This document shows positions 7,575-14,870 of a stretch of 64,000 bases of DNA, piece after piece. The translations under genes and the position numbers were made by a program. The DNA comes from Clostridia bacterium. Its GTDB lineage: Bacteria; Bacillota; Clostridia; Oscillospirales; Acutalibacteraceae. Each line of letters opens with the position of its first letter. Position 1 is the stretch's first letter. The DNA is taken from NCBI GenBank assembly GCA_017507805.1, contig JAFWAC010000018.1:1-64000 (forward strand). Reading direction: 5' to 3'. Below the pieces are notes generated by a model, which ran no database searches, was not told the origin of the DNA, and saw nothing but the letters and a program-made list of their open reading frames with translations.

Positions 7575-7656
7575 AACGCTTATGCTTTATATATACTTCC
7601 GTTACTACGTCGAATATAAGGTCTATTGCAGTTATAATAAATCGAACAAATTTCAT
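7573..7656 (-). CDS. 27-residue ORF with a strong RBS at the end of the amidoligase/GATase operon
   Basis: AGGAGGAATTACAACT precedes the ATG at 7656, giving MKFVRFIITAIDLIFDVVTE followed by VYIKHKR. It starts 22 bases after the stop of the glutamine amidotransferase gene and ends in the operon hairpin. The peptide is amphipathic to hydrophobic with a basic tail. It could be a small membrane-associated peptide, a substrate of the neighbouring enzymes, or chance. The ribosome site is the main support for translation. Confidence 0.5.
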   Translation of the reverse strand: MKFVRFIITAIDLIFDVVTEVYIKHKR

Positions 7657-7677
7657 AGTTGTAATTCCTCCTATATT

Positions 7678-8607
7678 TTAAAATTCATAGCCACAGTACA
7701 AATGCTCTTCAATTTCTTCGGGACTAAAACCGCTCCCTATAAGTTCATCAACTGTTTCGGGAGAATATCCTTGAAAACAAGCAAGTGATTTTAAGTCCTC
7801 TATATAGTCATCTTTATTGCTTATAGAACTGCTATAAGGTACGATACCAAAATCCCACCAATTTCTCCCATAATAATACCTATAGTTAAAATCTCTTTTC
7901 TCCAACTTACCATCAGAGCAGATTTTTAAAATATTGCCTTCGTTGATTTCAATCTCCTCAAAAGCACCACTTTTAAGTTCTGAAAGCAACTTTGTATCAA
8001 TTACAGATTTATATAAGATTTCATCTGTAGAAGCGAATACATATATTTTGTAATTTGGGAAGTGAAGTATAGATAGCGGACTATCGCCTTTAACAAGATA
8101 AATATTATTTTTATCATCAATGATAGAGTAGGAGAAACTCCCCTCTGTCTTTTCAGCCATATATTTTATGCTATCAAAATCTAAATGCTTTTTGCTTTCT
8201 ATGAGCTGAACTGCTATGTAAGAATCGGTTTCGATTTTTGTTTTGGGTAGGCGCAGGGATTTTCTTAATTCCTTATCGTTGCATAAAACTCCGTTATGAG
8301 CAAGAGCAAATTTTGTGTTTTGACATTTACCTGAAAAGGGATGATTATTATAATTTTTCTTTTCAGAACCTTGTGTACTGTGTCTTGTATGACCTATTAA
8401 AGCTATTGTGTTGTCAGGATGCTTAAAATCCATTCTGTAAGCCGATTTACTGTCCTTTACAGTATTAATGCCACTGGAACTTGTAAAAGCAATTCCAGTG
8501 GCATCTGTACCTCTTATGGCTGATTGTTCGGCTAATGAATTAGTTAGAACAGATAAGTTCATAGTTTTATCATTGCTATAATTTAAAAATCCAAATAGAC
8601 CGCACAT
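7678..8607 (-). CDS. Class II glutamine amidotransferase (Ntn hydrolase)
   Basis: The 309-residue protein begins Met-Cys-Gly-Leu-Phe-Gly, so Cys2 is the expected N-terminal nucleophile after Met removal. Other class II GATase motifs are present: IRGTDATGIAF (residues 33-43), GHTRHSTQG (near 72), FALAHNGVLCN (near 103) and ETDSYIAVQLIE. It would release ammonia from glutamine for a partner. No synthetase domain follows in the same chain; a short C-terminal helical segment (YSPETVDELIGSGFSPEEIE) is UBA-like. The start codon follows the TAA of the amidoligase directly, so the two genes are coupled. Known amidoligase families occur next to such GATases in mobile elements. The substrate is unknown. 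Confidence 0.9.
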   Translation of the reverse strand: MCGLFGFLNYSNDKTMNLSVLTNSLAEQSAIRGTDATGIAFTSSSGINTVKDSKSAYRMDFKHPDNTIALIGHTRHSTQGSEKKNYNNHPFSGKCQNTKFALAHNGVLCNDKELRKSLRLPKTKIETDSYIAVQLIESKKHLDFDSIKYMAEKTEGSFSYSIIDDKNNIYLVKGDSPLSILHFPNYKIYVFASTDEILYKSVIDTKLLSELKSGAFEEIEINEGNILKICSDGKLEKRDFNYRYYYGRNWWDFGIVPYSSSISNKDDYIEDLKSLACFQGYSPETVDELIGSGFSPEEIEEHLYCGYEF

Positions 8608-9714
8608 TTACATTTCCTCACTTTCTGTTACGGCTTCGTTCACATAAAGTCTTTTTGATTTTAAATACTCTATTAACTCAACCTTTTTCGGCAGTATTTT
8701 AGATACGAAGTCAGACCAAGATAATTCTTCCATTTCCTTGTCTGTAAGATTAATCGCCCAATAACAAATTTCATCAACCAACTGTAATGTCGCAATAAAG
8801 GTTTTGTAGCATAGAGTACCTCTAAAAAGGCGAAATTCTATCGTGCTACCGTTTTCAAGATTTACAGCAACATATCTGCCCATCCGCTTGTCCTTTGCCT
8901 TTTTATATGTTTCTTCCGTAGTGTCAGATATAGTCGCATATTTAGCTGCCCAATGGCTTAAATTTTCGGGTGTTCTACGGCTGAATTTTACAAGCTCGTT
9001 CCAATGCCTTTCAACAAAGAAAACCACTCTGCCGATTGCCTTTTCCTGCTTTTCATAATCTTTACCAAAAGCAGAGCGGGAGCAATGTATATGTAATCCG
9101 CAAGTAGTTGTGTTATGGGAGCGATAATCAAGCTCAACAGCCTTTTCAAATACACTAAGCCAATTCATATTGTTAATGTGATAATCAAGGCTCATTGGAT
9201 GGGATACAACCTCAAAACCGTCATAGATGCTACCATCGTGTTTGCAGTAGATTCTTTCACCATTTTTATTTGCAATGTCAAGCAAAATTTGAGCGTTTGA
9301 GCCATCTTCACCGCCTTTATCGATTTCCAATTCAACCCCATAAAACAAATTGCCTGAACCGTAGAAAATCGGCTCAGGCTTGTAATAGTAATTTTTTATT
9401 GAATTATTATTTAGCTTTTCAAAGCAATCTCGGCAATACGGATAATCTTCATCATCCATATACAAAGCATCCTCGTTGTGAATAAGTCTTCCGCAATCCT
9501 CACAAGAAGTGTAATGGTTTTCATAACAATGGTGACATAGAGTGTATGTAGCATCTCCCTCAGCTTCGTCCCTCCAAATTCTGTCCTGACAATTATCGCA
9601 TAAAACCGTCTTATCATATAAACAGGTTTCACACATAATACGTCCTTCAAATTCTCTCGCATTTTCCTCTGTTAATACTGCTCCGCATACAGAGCATACT
9701 GTTTTTTCTTTCAT
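8608..9714 (-). CDS. Amidoligase (COOH-NH2 ligase) with N-terminal LIM-like zinc-binding cluster
   Basis: The start MKEKTVCSVCG (9714) follows AGGAGG with good spacing; a start at 9753 lacks one. Residues 6-100 hold about sixteen Cys in CxxC pairs (CSVCG, CETC, CDNC, CHHC, CEDCG, CRDC), a tandem LIM/zinc-ribbon arrangement. The rest fits Amidoligase_2: GVELEIDKGG near 127, EVVSHPMSL, GLHIHCS near 213, and STIEFRLFRGT near 293. These enzymes form amide bonds between carboxylates and amines using ATP. With the adjacent GATase as ammonia source, the pair could amidate or cross-link a peptide or wall component. The target is not visible; the zinc cluster may bind it. Confidence 0.88.
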   Translation of the reverse strand: MKEKTVCSVCGAVLTEENAREFEGRIMCETCLYDKTVLCDNCQDRIWRDEAEGDATYTLCHHCYENHYTSCEDCGRLIHNEDALYMDDEDYPYCRDCFEKLNNNSIKNYYYKPEPIFYGSGNLFYGVELEIDKGGEDGSNAQILLDIANKNGERIYCKHDGSIYDGFEVVSHPMSLDYHINNMNWLSVFEKAVELDYRSHNTTTCGLHIHCSRSAFGKDYEKQEKAIGRVVFFVERHWNELVKFSRRTPENLSHWAAKYATISDTTEETYKKAKDKRMGRYVAVNLENGSTIEFRLFRGTLCYKTFIATLQLVDEICYWAINLTDKEMEELSWSDFVSKILPKKVELIEYLKSKRLYVNEAVTESEEM

Positions 9715-9762
9715 TTTATAAAATCCTCCTAAGTTTATAATGGTATTAACCAAAGGTATAAT

Positions 9763-9834
9763 ATATAAACAAAATTGGATTTGTTTGCGTATCTAATATA
9801 AACTTATATAAACCAACAAACACTAATATAAAAC
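9763..9834. repeat. Iteron-like ATATAAAC repeats between the amidoligase and the excisionase-like gene
   Basis: Three exact copies of ATATAAAC (9763-9770, 9796-9803, 9806-9813) and a fourth with one extra A (9826-9834) lie on the plus strand in a very AT-rich divergent region. They could be binding sites for the adjacent HTH protein, or iterons for replication with the SF3 protein. Confidence 0.5.
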
Positions 9835-9863
9835 AAAAAATAAAAAGATGGGAGCGGATGTTA

Positions 9864-10037
9864 ATGTTTGAAAATATCTCCGATATACTAACCTTTAATG
9901 AGTGTAAGCAACTTTTAAAGGTTGGAAAAAATACAATGCTTGATTTATTACATAGCGGTCAAATTGAAGCATTTAAAATTGGCAATAGGTGGAAAATACC
10001 TAAAGATAACATTTTAGAATATCTCTACTATAAATAA
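9864..10037 (+). CDS. Excisionase-like HTH protein (57 aa)
   Basis: The product is MFENISDILTFNECKQLLKV... with a MerR/Xis-type winged HTH (HTH_17 style): LTFNECKQLLKVGKNTMLDL then IEAFKIGNRWKIPKDNILEYL. GGGAGC precedes the ATG. It is the only plus-strand gene in the centre of the element, divergent from the amidoligase operon and followed by its own terminator. Such proteins act as excisionases or small regulators. It is a candidate directionality factor, although that role is usually paired with tyrosine integrases. Confidence 0.8.
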   Translation: MFENISDILTFNECKQLLKVGKNTMLDLLHSGQIEAFKIGNRWKIPKDNILEYLYYK

Positions 10038-10068
10038 GACAGTTCAAATCAAATTGAACTGTCTTATT
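10034..10068. terminator. Bidirectional terminator between convergent genes
   Basis: AATAAGACAGTTCAA pairs perfectly with TTGAACTGTCTTATT around a 5-nt loop (ATCAA). It separates the plus-strand HTH gene from the minus-strand 504-residue gene that ends at 10073. Confidence 0.8.
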
Positions 10069-10072
10069 TATT

Positions 10073-11587
10073 CTAATATTTCGTGTAAACACCGCAAAAA
10101 CTACACGACCAACTTGCATCAAATATTTCTACTGTGTTACTATCCAGAATTCTAAGCGAAAAAGAATGAGTGTCACCATCAGAATAACACAATGTATTAT
10201 TTTCTTCTAAAAACAATTTTCCTTCTAAATCCTCGCCGCCTCTGTATGTGCCTATTGTGATATAAAATCCATTTCCATTATTTTCGAGGTAAATACTGTT
10301 CATACCATCACCCGAATATTCACCGAGCATATTATCCCAATTCAAGTCGTTATTTTCTTCAAGGTATTCTGTATTTATTTCTACTTCTTTAGGTTCGCTC
10401 CATTCGCTATATATGCGTTTTCCGTTTTCATTGTCTATATATGCTCTTACTCTAACTTTAGCAATTAGCGGCATTGAAGTTGCAACCTCATAGAACAAAT
10501 CGGTAGTTTCTTTAGTTTCTGTATATGAACCGTCGTTAGTAAGTTGAGTAGACTCAATTTCATATCCTGTGGCATTTTCGATTCCACCCCAATGTGTTCT
10601 ATAACATTGACCATCAAGTCCGTTAGATACATTCACAGAATAAAATCCCGATAAAATAGGTGTTGAAAGTGATGTTACATATTCTGGCGGTGTTTCTTCG
10701 GACATTGTTTCATCAGAAAATATTTCTTCCGATGAAGCTTCTTCGGAAGATGTTTCTAAATCTGTTTTAGGTTTTTTTTCAAATACACTTTCCATAAGTA
10801 AGGCATACGTTTCCATATCTTGAATTTCTCCATTTATGGTAAAGTATGAGAGTTCAAAAGTGTCGTTAACATCATCCATAGTATATTGCATAAGGACAGT
10901 TGCATTTTCTCCATCCATTAAGAAAGTTCCTTTGAATTCCGCTACTTTTCTGCCATCATCAGCATTAAACCCTTCCCAAGTTGCATCTGTGAAGAAATCT
11001 GCAAAAGCCTCTCCGTATGTAACATTATATCCTTCGGGGACAGAGTTTTTAACTACATCTACATATCCTTTTTTCAAAGAAACTACTGAAAAAATTATTA
11101 ATACTATAGATATTAAAGCTAAAAGATTTGTAAGCATAGATATATTAGAAACAGATTTTATCTTTTTTTCGTTTTCCGTTTCATTTGTTTTATTACCGCT
11201 TATATTCTCAAAAATTGAATTAATTTCATTAGCCATTTTCATTTTAGGTACAATTTTTAACCAAGCTAAAAATCTACCTATTCGGCTTATTCTAAAACCG
11301 TATTTAATAAGTTCGCATTTTACATAACCTTTTTCAAGATAAAACAAATGCGTACCTATATTTCCTATAACCTCAACTTGTTCAGAAGGATTTATTGTTG
11401 CTCCTTTTATAATATTAGAACTGGTTTCTGTAATTTTATTTTTCAGTTCTTCTGCTGAGGACAATTCAGTAGCAATACCTTCACGATACTTATTTTCTAT
11501 AATGCCAAGAAAATTTGTGCCTTTTATTAAAACTATGTGTGATAATACGGCAACAATAATCAAAATTAATAAACCAACTAAAATCAT
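10073..11587 (-). CDS. Membrane-anchored protein with Fn3-like region (504 aa), function unknown
   Basis: Residues 1-22 form a membrane segment and a second lies near 150-172 (MLTNLLALISIVLIIFSVVS). Between them is a soluble stretch with no Cys-based motif. After the second segment comes VPEGYNVTYGEAFADFFTDA, a domain often found in clostridial secreted proteins. A Ser/Glu/Thr-rich linker follows at about 283-310, then a fibronectin-type-III-like region (TPILSGFYSVNVS to SEWSEPKEV), and a C-terminal beta domain with CSFC. AAGGAA precedes the ATG. It is probably surface-exposed cargo of the element. No enzymatic motif is visible. Confidence 0.75.
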   Translation of the reverse strand: MILVGLLILIIVAVLSHIVLIKGTNFLGIIENKYREGIATELSSAEELKNKITETSSNIIKGATINPSEQVEVIGNIGTHLFYLEKGYVKCELIKYGFRISRIGRFLAWLKIVPKMKMANEINSIFENISGNKTNETENEKKIKSVSNISMLTNLLALISIVLIIFSVVSLKKGYVDVVKNSVPEGYNVTYGEAFADFFTDATWEGFNADDGRKVAEFKGTFLMDGENATVLMQYTMDDVNDTFELSYFTINGEIQDMETYALLMESVFEKKPKTDLETSSEEASSEEIFSDETMSEETPPEYVTSLSTPILSGFYSVNVSNGLDGQCYRTHWGGIENATGYEIESTQLTNDGSYTETKETTDLFYEVATSMPLIAKVRVRAYIDNENGKRIYSEWSEPKEVEINTEYLEENNDLNWDNMLGEYSGDGMNSIYLENNGNGFYITIGTYRGGEDLEGKLFLEENNTLCYSDGDTHSFSLRILDSNTVEIFDASWSCSFCGVYTKY

Positions 11588-11621
11588 TGTCTTGTATTCC
11601 TTTTATTCTAATCTTTTAATG

Positions 11622-11792
11622 TTAAATTAAACCTATTTTCATTGATATACCCGCCAAAACAGCGATAACAATCATCCATACGATTACGAAACGTTTTATG
11701 TATGCGTATGTTGTTCCTATACTATTTCTGTTCATCAGATGGCAAATTACACCTGCAATAATTAACGATAAAATCAAGATTACCCAAGCCAT
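11622..11792 (-). CDS. Small membrane protein, two TM segments (56 aa)
   Basis: AGGAGAG lies 6-7 bases before the ATG at 11792. The product is MAWVILILSLIIAGVICHLM, a short polar loop, then FVIVWMIVIAVLAGISM. It sits between the Mor-like HTH gene and the 504-residue membrane protein on the same strand and is probably part of that operon. No family is recognised; a holin-like or assembly role cannot be separated from others. Confidence 0.65.
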   Translation of the reverse strand: MAWVILILSLIIAGVICHLMNRNSIGTTYAYIKRFVIVWMIVIAVLAGISMKIGLI

Positions 11793-11818
11793 TTATTTTC
11801 TCTCCTATAATTATAAAT

Positions 11819-12067
11819 TTATTTTGCAAATTCATTTAAAATCTGTCTTACTCGTCTGTCTGAATATCCAAACATTTTCGATAACTCACGAATATTTTTG
11901 CCGTTGTAATTCTGTTTGATATAGTTATATATGTAGTCTTTCTTATATAACTTCTGCGGAAACAAAATCTGCTGACCTTTAAACAATTTATGTATAGCAA
12001 CAGCGGTTTCCGCTCCCACTTCAACGGCAATTTCCTCATAAATATCCGCAAAATCTTTTGCTTCCAT
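11819..12067 (-). CDS. Mor-like HTH transcription regulator (82 aa)
   Basis: GGAGGTGAACTCAA precedes the ATG. The N-terminal part (DIYEEIAVEVGAETAVAIHKLF) and the C-terminal HTH (KNIRELSKMFGYSDRRVRQIL) fit the Mor/C family of phage middle-gene activators, common as short stand-alone proteins in clostridial mobile elements. It heads the minus-strand operon with the 56- and 504-residue membrane proteins and probably controls it or the divergent cargo gene. Confidence 0.8.
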   Translation of the reverse strand: MEAKDFADIYEEIAVEVGAETAVAIHKLFKGQQILFPQKLYKKDYIYNYIKQNYNGKNIRELSKMFGYSDRRVRQILNEFAK

Positions 12068-12329
12068 TTGAGTTCACCTCCAAATAATACTTATATTTAT
12101 AATTTTAGATATTTTTCCCTGAAATTACCATTTGCAAGTTTCAATGAAATTTACATTGTTTATTTCTGAATAAGATTTGCTTGTTTAAGAAAATGCTATA
12201 TGTTTTTCATAAAGATAATATATAATTGAAAATTAAATGGTATACTTTTTAAAGACTGCATTGCTAATAACATTGAAACATTTAGTAAAATATGTTAATA
12301 TATATTTGTAAATTTAAGAGGTGAAAATA

Positions 12330-13682
12330 ATGAAAAAATTTTTTATTTGGATACTAATAGTTGTTATATGTATATTTTCAATTAATATTGTCGTATTCTT
12401 TTTAGATATAGGGTTAGGAATATCAAAATTTATGCCTAAATCTTTAATTAATGTATTTATAGATTCATCAAGAACATTTGATATACCGGAATTTATCGAC
12501 TTATGGTTTTCATTTATTGGAATATTGGTAACTGCAGTTTTAAGCTACTTACTTTTAAAAGTATCGCAAAAAAGTAATAATATTTCAGAACAAATATCAA
12601 ATTTAGAAAAAAACAGAGATAAACAACTATTAAACGACAATATTGCTACTATATATTATCAAACAATATATTCTATAAGGCAATTACATAATCTTTATAT
12701 AGCCTATTTTATAAATGGTAAAACTCCAACATATACTAATATAAAATTATATGAGAATTGGGTTGTTGTCTTAGGTTCTATTCAAAGCAAGTTGTCGGTA
12801 GCAGAAATCGACATACTATATCAATTTTTTATTGATATAGAGAATTTAAATGATGATTTATCACACGAAAAACAAGCTAACATATCAAATATTTATAAAA
12901 AAATAATGTTGCCCTGTTATTTTGATAGCCCTAAAATGTTTGATTTAACAGAAATTGATCCAATCACAATGCTTAAACCTAAGTTTTTATCAATACTATT
13001 ATCTTTGTTTTTTGCTTTGAAAAAAGATAGTTTTATCTATAATAAAAATAATAATGTTTACACTATATATGAGACTGACGATAATTCTTTTAATGGAAAT
13101 GTAGAAATTAAGAATAATCAATTTGATGGAAAAATAGAATTAAATTATAATAATATTAAAGTAAATGCAAAGTATTTAAAAAATAAATTTCGTTCAGGAA
13201 CAATTAAGGCTTATTACGATAATACTTGGAAAGTTTTTTATGAGATTGATTATAAGAGTCCCAATGATTTTGATGCTAAATTTTTTAATTCTAAACTTAA
13301 CAGTTGTACAGGAGAAAAAATAATAGACGCAGATTACAAAAATTTCGAATTTCAAAAAGGATATTTAAAATTCTATAAACGTAACGAATTATGGGACGGA
13401 GTCATAAAACGAAATGATTCGAATTATGAAATGATTGATGGTATAATTCATCACAGATTAGTTGAAGATTCTGAAGGATATAATTATGATGTTGAACAAG
13501 AACAAATAGCAAGATATGAAGAATTGCAAAATGATTCGCAATATCAAGAATATTTAGCAGTTAATCAACAGAATTATGAAGATGAAGTTGGTTATGAAGT
13601 ATACGAAGACTTTATGTATGAAAATGGTGAAGTCATTAAACGTATTAACAGAAGAACAGAAGAACAATACAGTTGTTTATAA
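12330..13682 (+). CDS. Unrecognised AT-rich membrane protein at the right end of the element (450 aa)
   Basis: AAGAGGTG before the ATG at 12330 sets the start; an in-frame GTG at 12321 lies within that site. Two membrane segments (residues about 5-27 and 60-80) precede a coiled-coil stretch (SNNISEQISNLEKN) and a helical domain. Residues 240-360 contain irregular MORN-like strands (FNGNVEIKNNQFDGKIEL, FRSGTIKAYY, LWDGVIKR). The C-terminus is Glu-, Asn- and Tyr-rich. Strong AT bias and its place beside attR mark it as recently acquired cargo. Membrane-bound sensors in anti-phage systems can look like this, but no effector motif is visible. Confidence 0.7.
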   Translation: MKKFFIWILIVVICIFSINIVVFFLDIGLGISKFMPKSLINVFIDSSRTFDIPEFIDLWFSFIGILVTAVLSYLLLKVSQKSNNISEQISNLEKNRDKQLLNDNIATIYYQTIYSIRQLHNLYIAYFINGKTPTYTNIKLYENWVVVLGSIQSKLSVAEIDILYQFFIDIENLNDDLSHEKQANISNIYKKIMLPCYFDSPKMFDLTEIDPITMLKPKFLSILLSLFFALKKDSFIYNKNNNVYTIYETDDNSFNGNVEIKNNQFDGKIELNYNNIKVNAKYLKNKFRSGTIKAYYDNTWKVFYEIDYKSPNDFDAKFFNSKLNSCTGEKIIDADYKNFEFQKGYLKFYKRNELWDGVIKRNDSNYEMIDGIIHHRLVEDSEGYNYDVEQEQIARYEELQNDSQYQEYLAVNQQNYEDEVGYEVYEDFMYENGEVIKRINRRTEEQYSCL

Positions 13683-13689
13683 AAATAAT

Positions 13690-13728
13690 ATAGCCGTAAA
13701 CCCTCATTTTAAAAGGGGTTACGGCTAT
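13690..13728. terminator. Terminator of the right-end cargo gene
   Basis: ATAGCCGTAAACCC pairs with GGGGTTACGGCTAT around an A/T-rich loop, 8 bases after the stop of the 450-residue gene and 15 bases before the attR palindrome. It insulates cotJC 3' DNA from element transcription. Confidence 0.75.
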
Positions 13729-13740
13729 TCGTTTAATTTA

Positions 13741-13759
13741 ATCGCTTCGGTGAAGCGAT
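13741..13759 (+). other. attR: right junction of the cotJC element, a perfect palindrome around GGT
   Basis: ATCGCTTC and GAAGCGAT are perfect inverted arms around a GGT centre. From 13743 the sequence reads in the cotJC frame as RFGEAM. Element DNA lies to the left and the cotJC 3' end to the right. Symmetric short cores are typical of serine-recombinase sites. Confidence 0.75.
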
Positions 13760-13847
13760 GCGACTTACAACGGATAAGCTTGACAGCAAGAATTTTTATG
13801 CTTTCAACCCCGGTTTTGATACAAAGCCTTGCAGCAAGCTTAAATAG
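13743..13847 (+). pseudogene. cotJC: Displaced 3' end of cotJC (34 codons and stop)
   Basis: The frame from CGC at 13743 reads RFGEAMRLTTDKLDSKNFYA followed by FNPGFDTKPCSKLK and TAG. The KLDSKNFYAFNP segment is the conserved CotJC C-terminus. Joined to codon 132 of the left fragment it completes the protein in frame: 132 visible residues plus 34, plus about 35 upstream of the window, matching the usual length of about 190-200. No start codon or ribosome site precedes it, so it is silent unless the element excises. The absence of stop codons or decay in these 34 codons is notable. Confidence 0.88.
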
Positions 13848-13851
13848 CAGA

Positions 13852-13886
13852 AAAACCGTTAGTGTGAATTTCACACTAACGGTTTT
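13852..13886. terminator. Bidirectional terminator of cotJC and the SPFH gene
   Basis: AAAACCGTTAGTGTGA pairs perfectly with TCACACTAACGGTTTT, with A/T runs at both ends. It lies 4 bases after the restored cotJC stop and 19 bases past the convergent SPFH gene's stop. It is the original cotJC terminator. Confidence 0.85.
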
Positions 13887-13905
13887 AAGCTTTAAAAGGC
13901 ACTTA

Positions 13906-14847
13906 TTAATCGCAACATTCGTCTTTTTTCTCTGGTTTAACCGGCTTTGGTGCTTCTTTAACATTATCACCCAATCCGGTTGTCTCAGTGAAAATCGCAT
14001 TATTGGTAACTGCATTTACAGCATCGGTAGGGATTATGAGCTTTGCGGCTGTTCCGTTTGACATTTCAACCAATGCCTCATATTTTTTAAGTTCCAAAAC
14101 CGCCAAATCTGCACCGGCTTCTTTTAATGCCTTAAGACCGTCTGCCTCGGCTTTTTTTGCCAGATAAATAGCCTTAGCTTCACCTTCAGCTCGGGCAATT
14201 CTGGCATCTCTCTCGCCTTCAGCGGCAAGAATCATTGCTTGCTTATCACCCTCTGCCCGTGTGATTGCAGCAGCCTTATGTCCCTCAGCCTGAAGCAATG
14301 TTTCACGGCGATCCCGTTCAGCCTTCATTTGCTTTTCCATGGCACTTTGAATTTCCTCGGGCGGAATAATGTTTTTAAGCTCTACCCTGTTTACCTTCAT
14401 TCCCCATTTATCTGTAGCATCATCCAAAATGGCAGTCATTTTCCCATTGATGGTATCTCGGGAGGTTAAGGTGCCGTCAAGCTCAAGCTCACCGACAAGG
14501 TTTCTGAGGGTTGTTGCAGTCAAGTTTTCAAGTGCATTTACAGGATTTACAACTCCATAGGTATAAAGCTTTGCATCAAATATACGATAATAAACTACGG
14601 TGTCAATTCTCATAGTTACATTATCCTTTGTGATAACCGGCTGTGGCGGAGAATCAAGCACCTGCTCCTTTAAGGTTATTTTTTTAGAAATCTTTTCTAA
14701 AAGAGGGATTTTGAAATGCAAACCTGCGCCCCAAGTGGTTTTATACTTTCCTAAAAATTCAATAACATATTCAGTTGCCTGGGGTACAATTTTAACATTA
14801 GGTACAAGGATTAAAAGAACAAAAATTAAAGCGAGAAAAAACCACAT
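13906..14847 (-). CDS. SPFH/band-7 (stomatin-like, QmcA-type) membrane protein
   Basis: A single N-terminal membrane anchor (residues 2-18) is followed by the SPFH domain: VKIVPQATEYVIEFLGKY, ITKDNVTMRIDTVVYYRI and VELKNIIPPEEIQSAMEKQM. A long Ala/Glu/Arg-rich helix (AEGDKQAMILAAEGERDARI) forms the flotillin-like coiled coil. The C-terminus is Pro/Lys-rich and ends DECCD. These proteins oligomerise in membrane microdomains and often modulate proteases. GGAGG precedes the ATG. No NfeD partner is adjacent. It is chromosomal, just outside attR, and probably cotranscribed from the gene at 14871-15623. Confidence 0.9.
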   Translation of the reverse strand: MWFFLALIFVLLILVPNVKIVPQATEYVIEFLGKYKTTWGAGLHFKIPLLEKISKKITLKEQVLDSPPQPVITKDNVTMRIDTVVYYRIFDAKLYTYGVVNPVNALENLTATTLRNLVGELELDGTLTSRDTINGKMTAILDDATDKWGMKVNRVELKNIIPPEEIQSAMEKQMKAERDRRETLLQAEGHKAAAITRAEGDKQAMILAAEGERDARIARAEGEAKAIYLAKKAEADGLKALKEAGADLAVLELKKYEALVEMSNGTAAKLIIPTDAVNAVTNNAIFTETTGLGDNVKEAPKPVKPEKKDECCD

Positions 14848-14870
14848 AAAGAAACCTCCGTAAATTAAAA

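Larger units (their letters stand above)
405..13753. mobile_element. Serine-recombinase integrative element interrupting cotJC (about 13.3 kb)
   Basis: The boundaries are inferred by matching the two halves of cotJC. The left half stops resembling the family right after CGC TTT GGT GA (399-409). The right half resumes it at CGC TTC GGT GAA GCG (13743-13757). The distance between the two GGTGA cores is 13,344 bp. The content is AT-rich. It includes a large serine recombinase beside the left end, an SF3 primase/helicase, a second resolvase-type recombinase, HTH genes, an amidoligase/GATase pair and unrecognised cargo. No relaxase, conjugation, capsid or terminase genes are seen, so it looks like a non-conjugative or satellite-type island. 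Whether it still excises is not visible. Confidence 0.85.

Noticed and set aside
405-13753. Integrative conjugative element or prophage
   Set aside because: No relaxase, coupling protein, type IV secretion, capsid, terminase or tail genes are visible; only recombination, replication and cargo genes.
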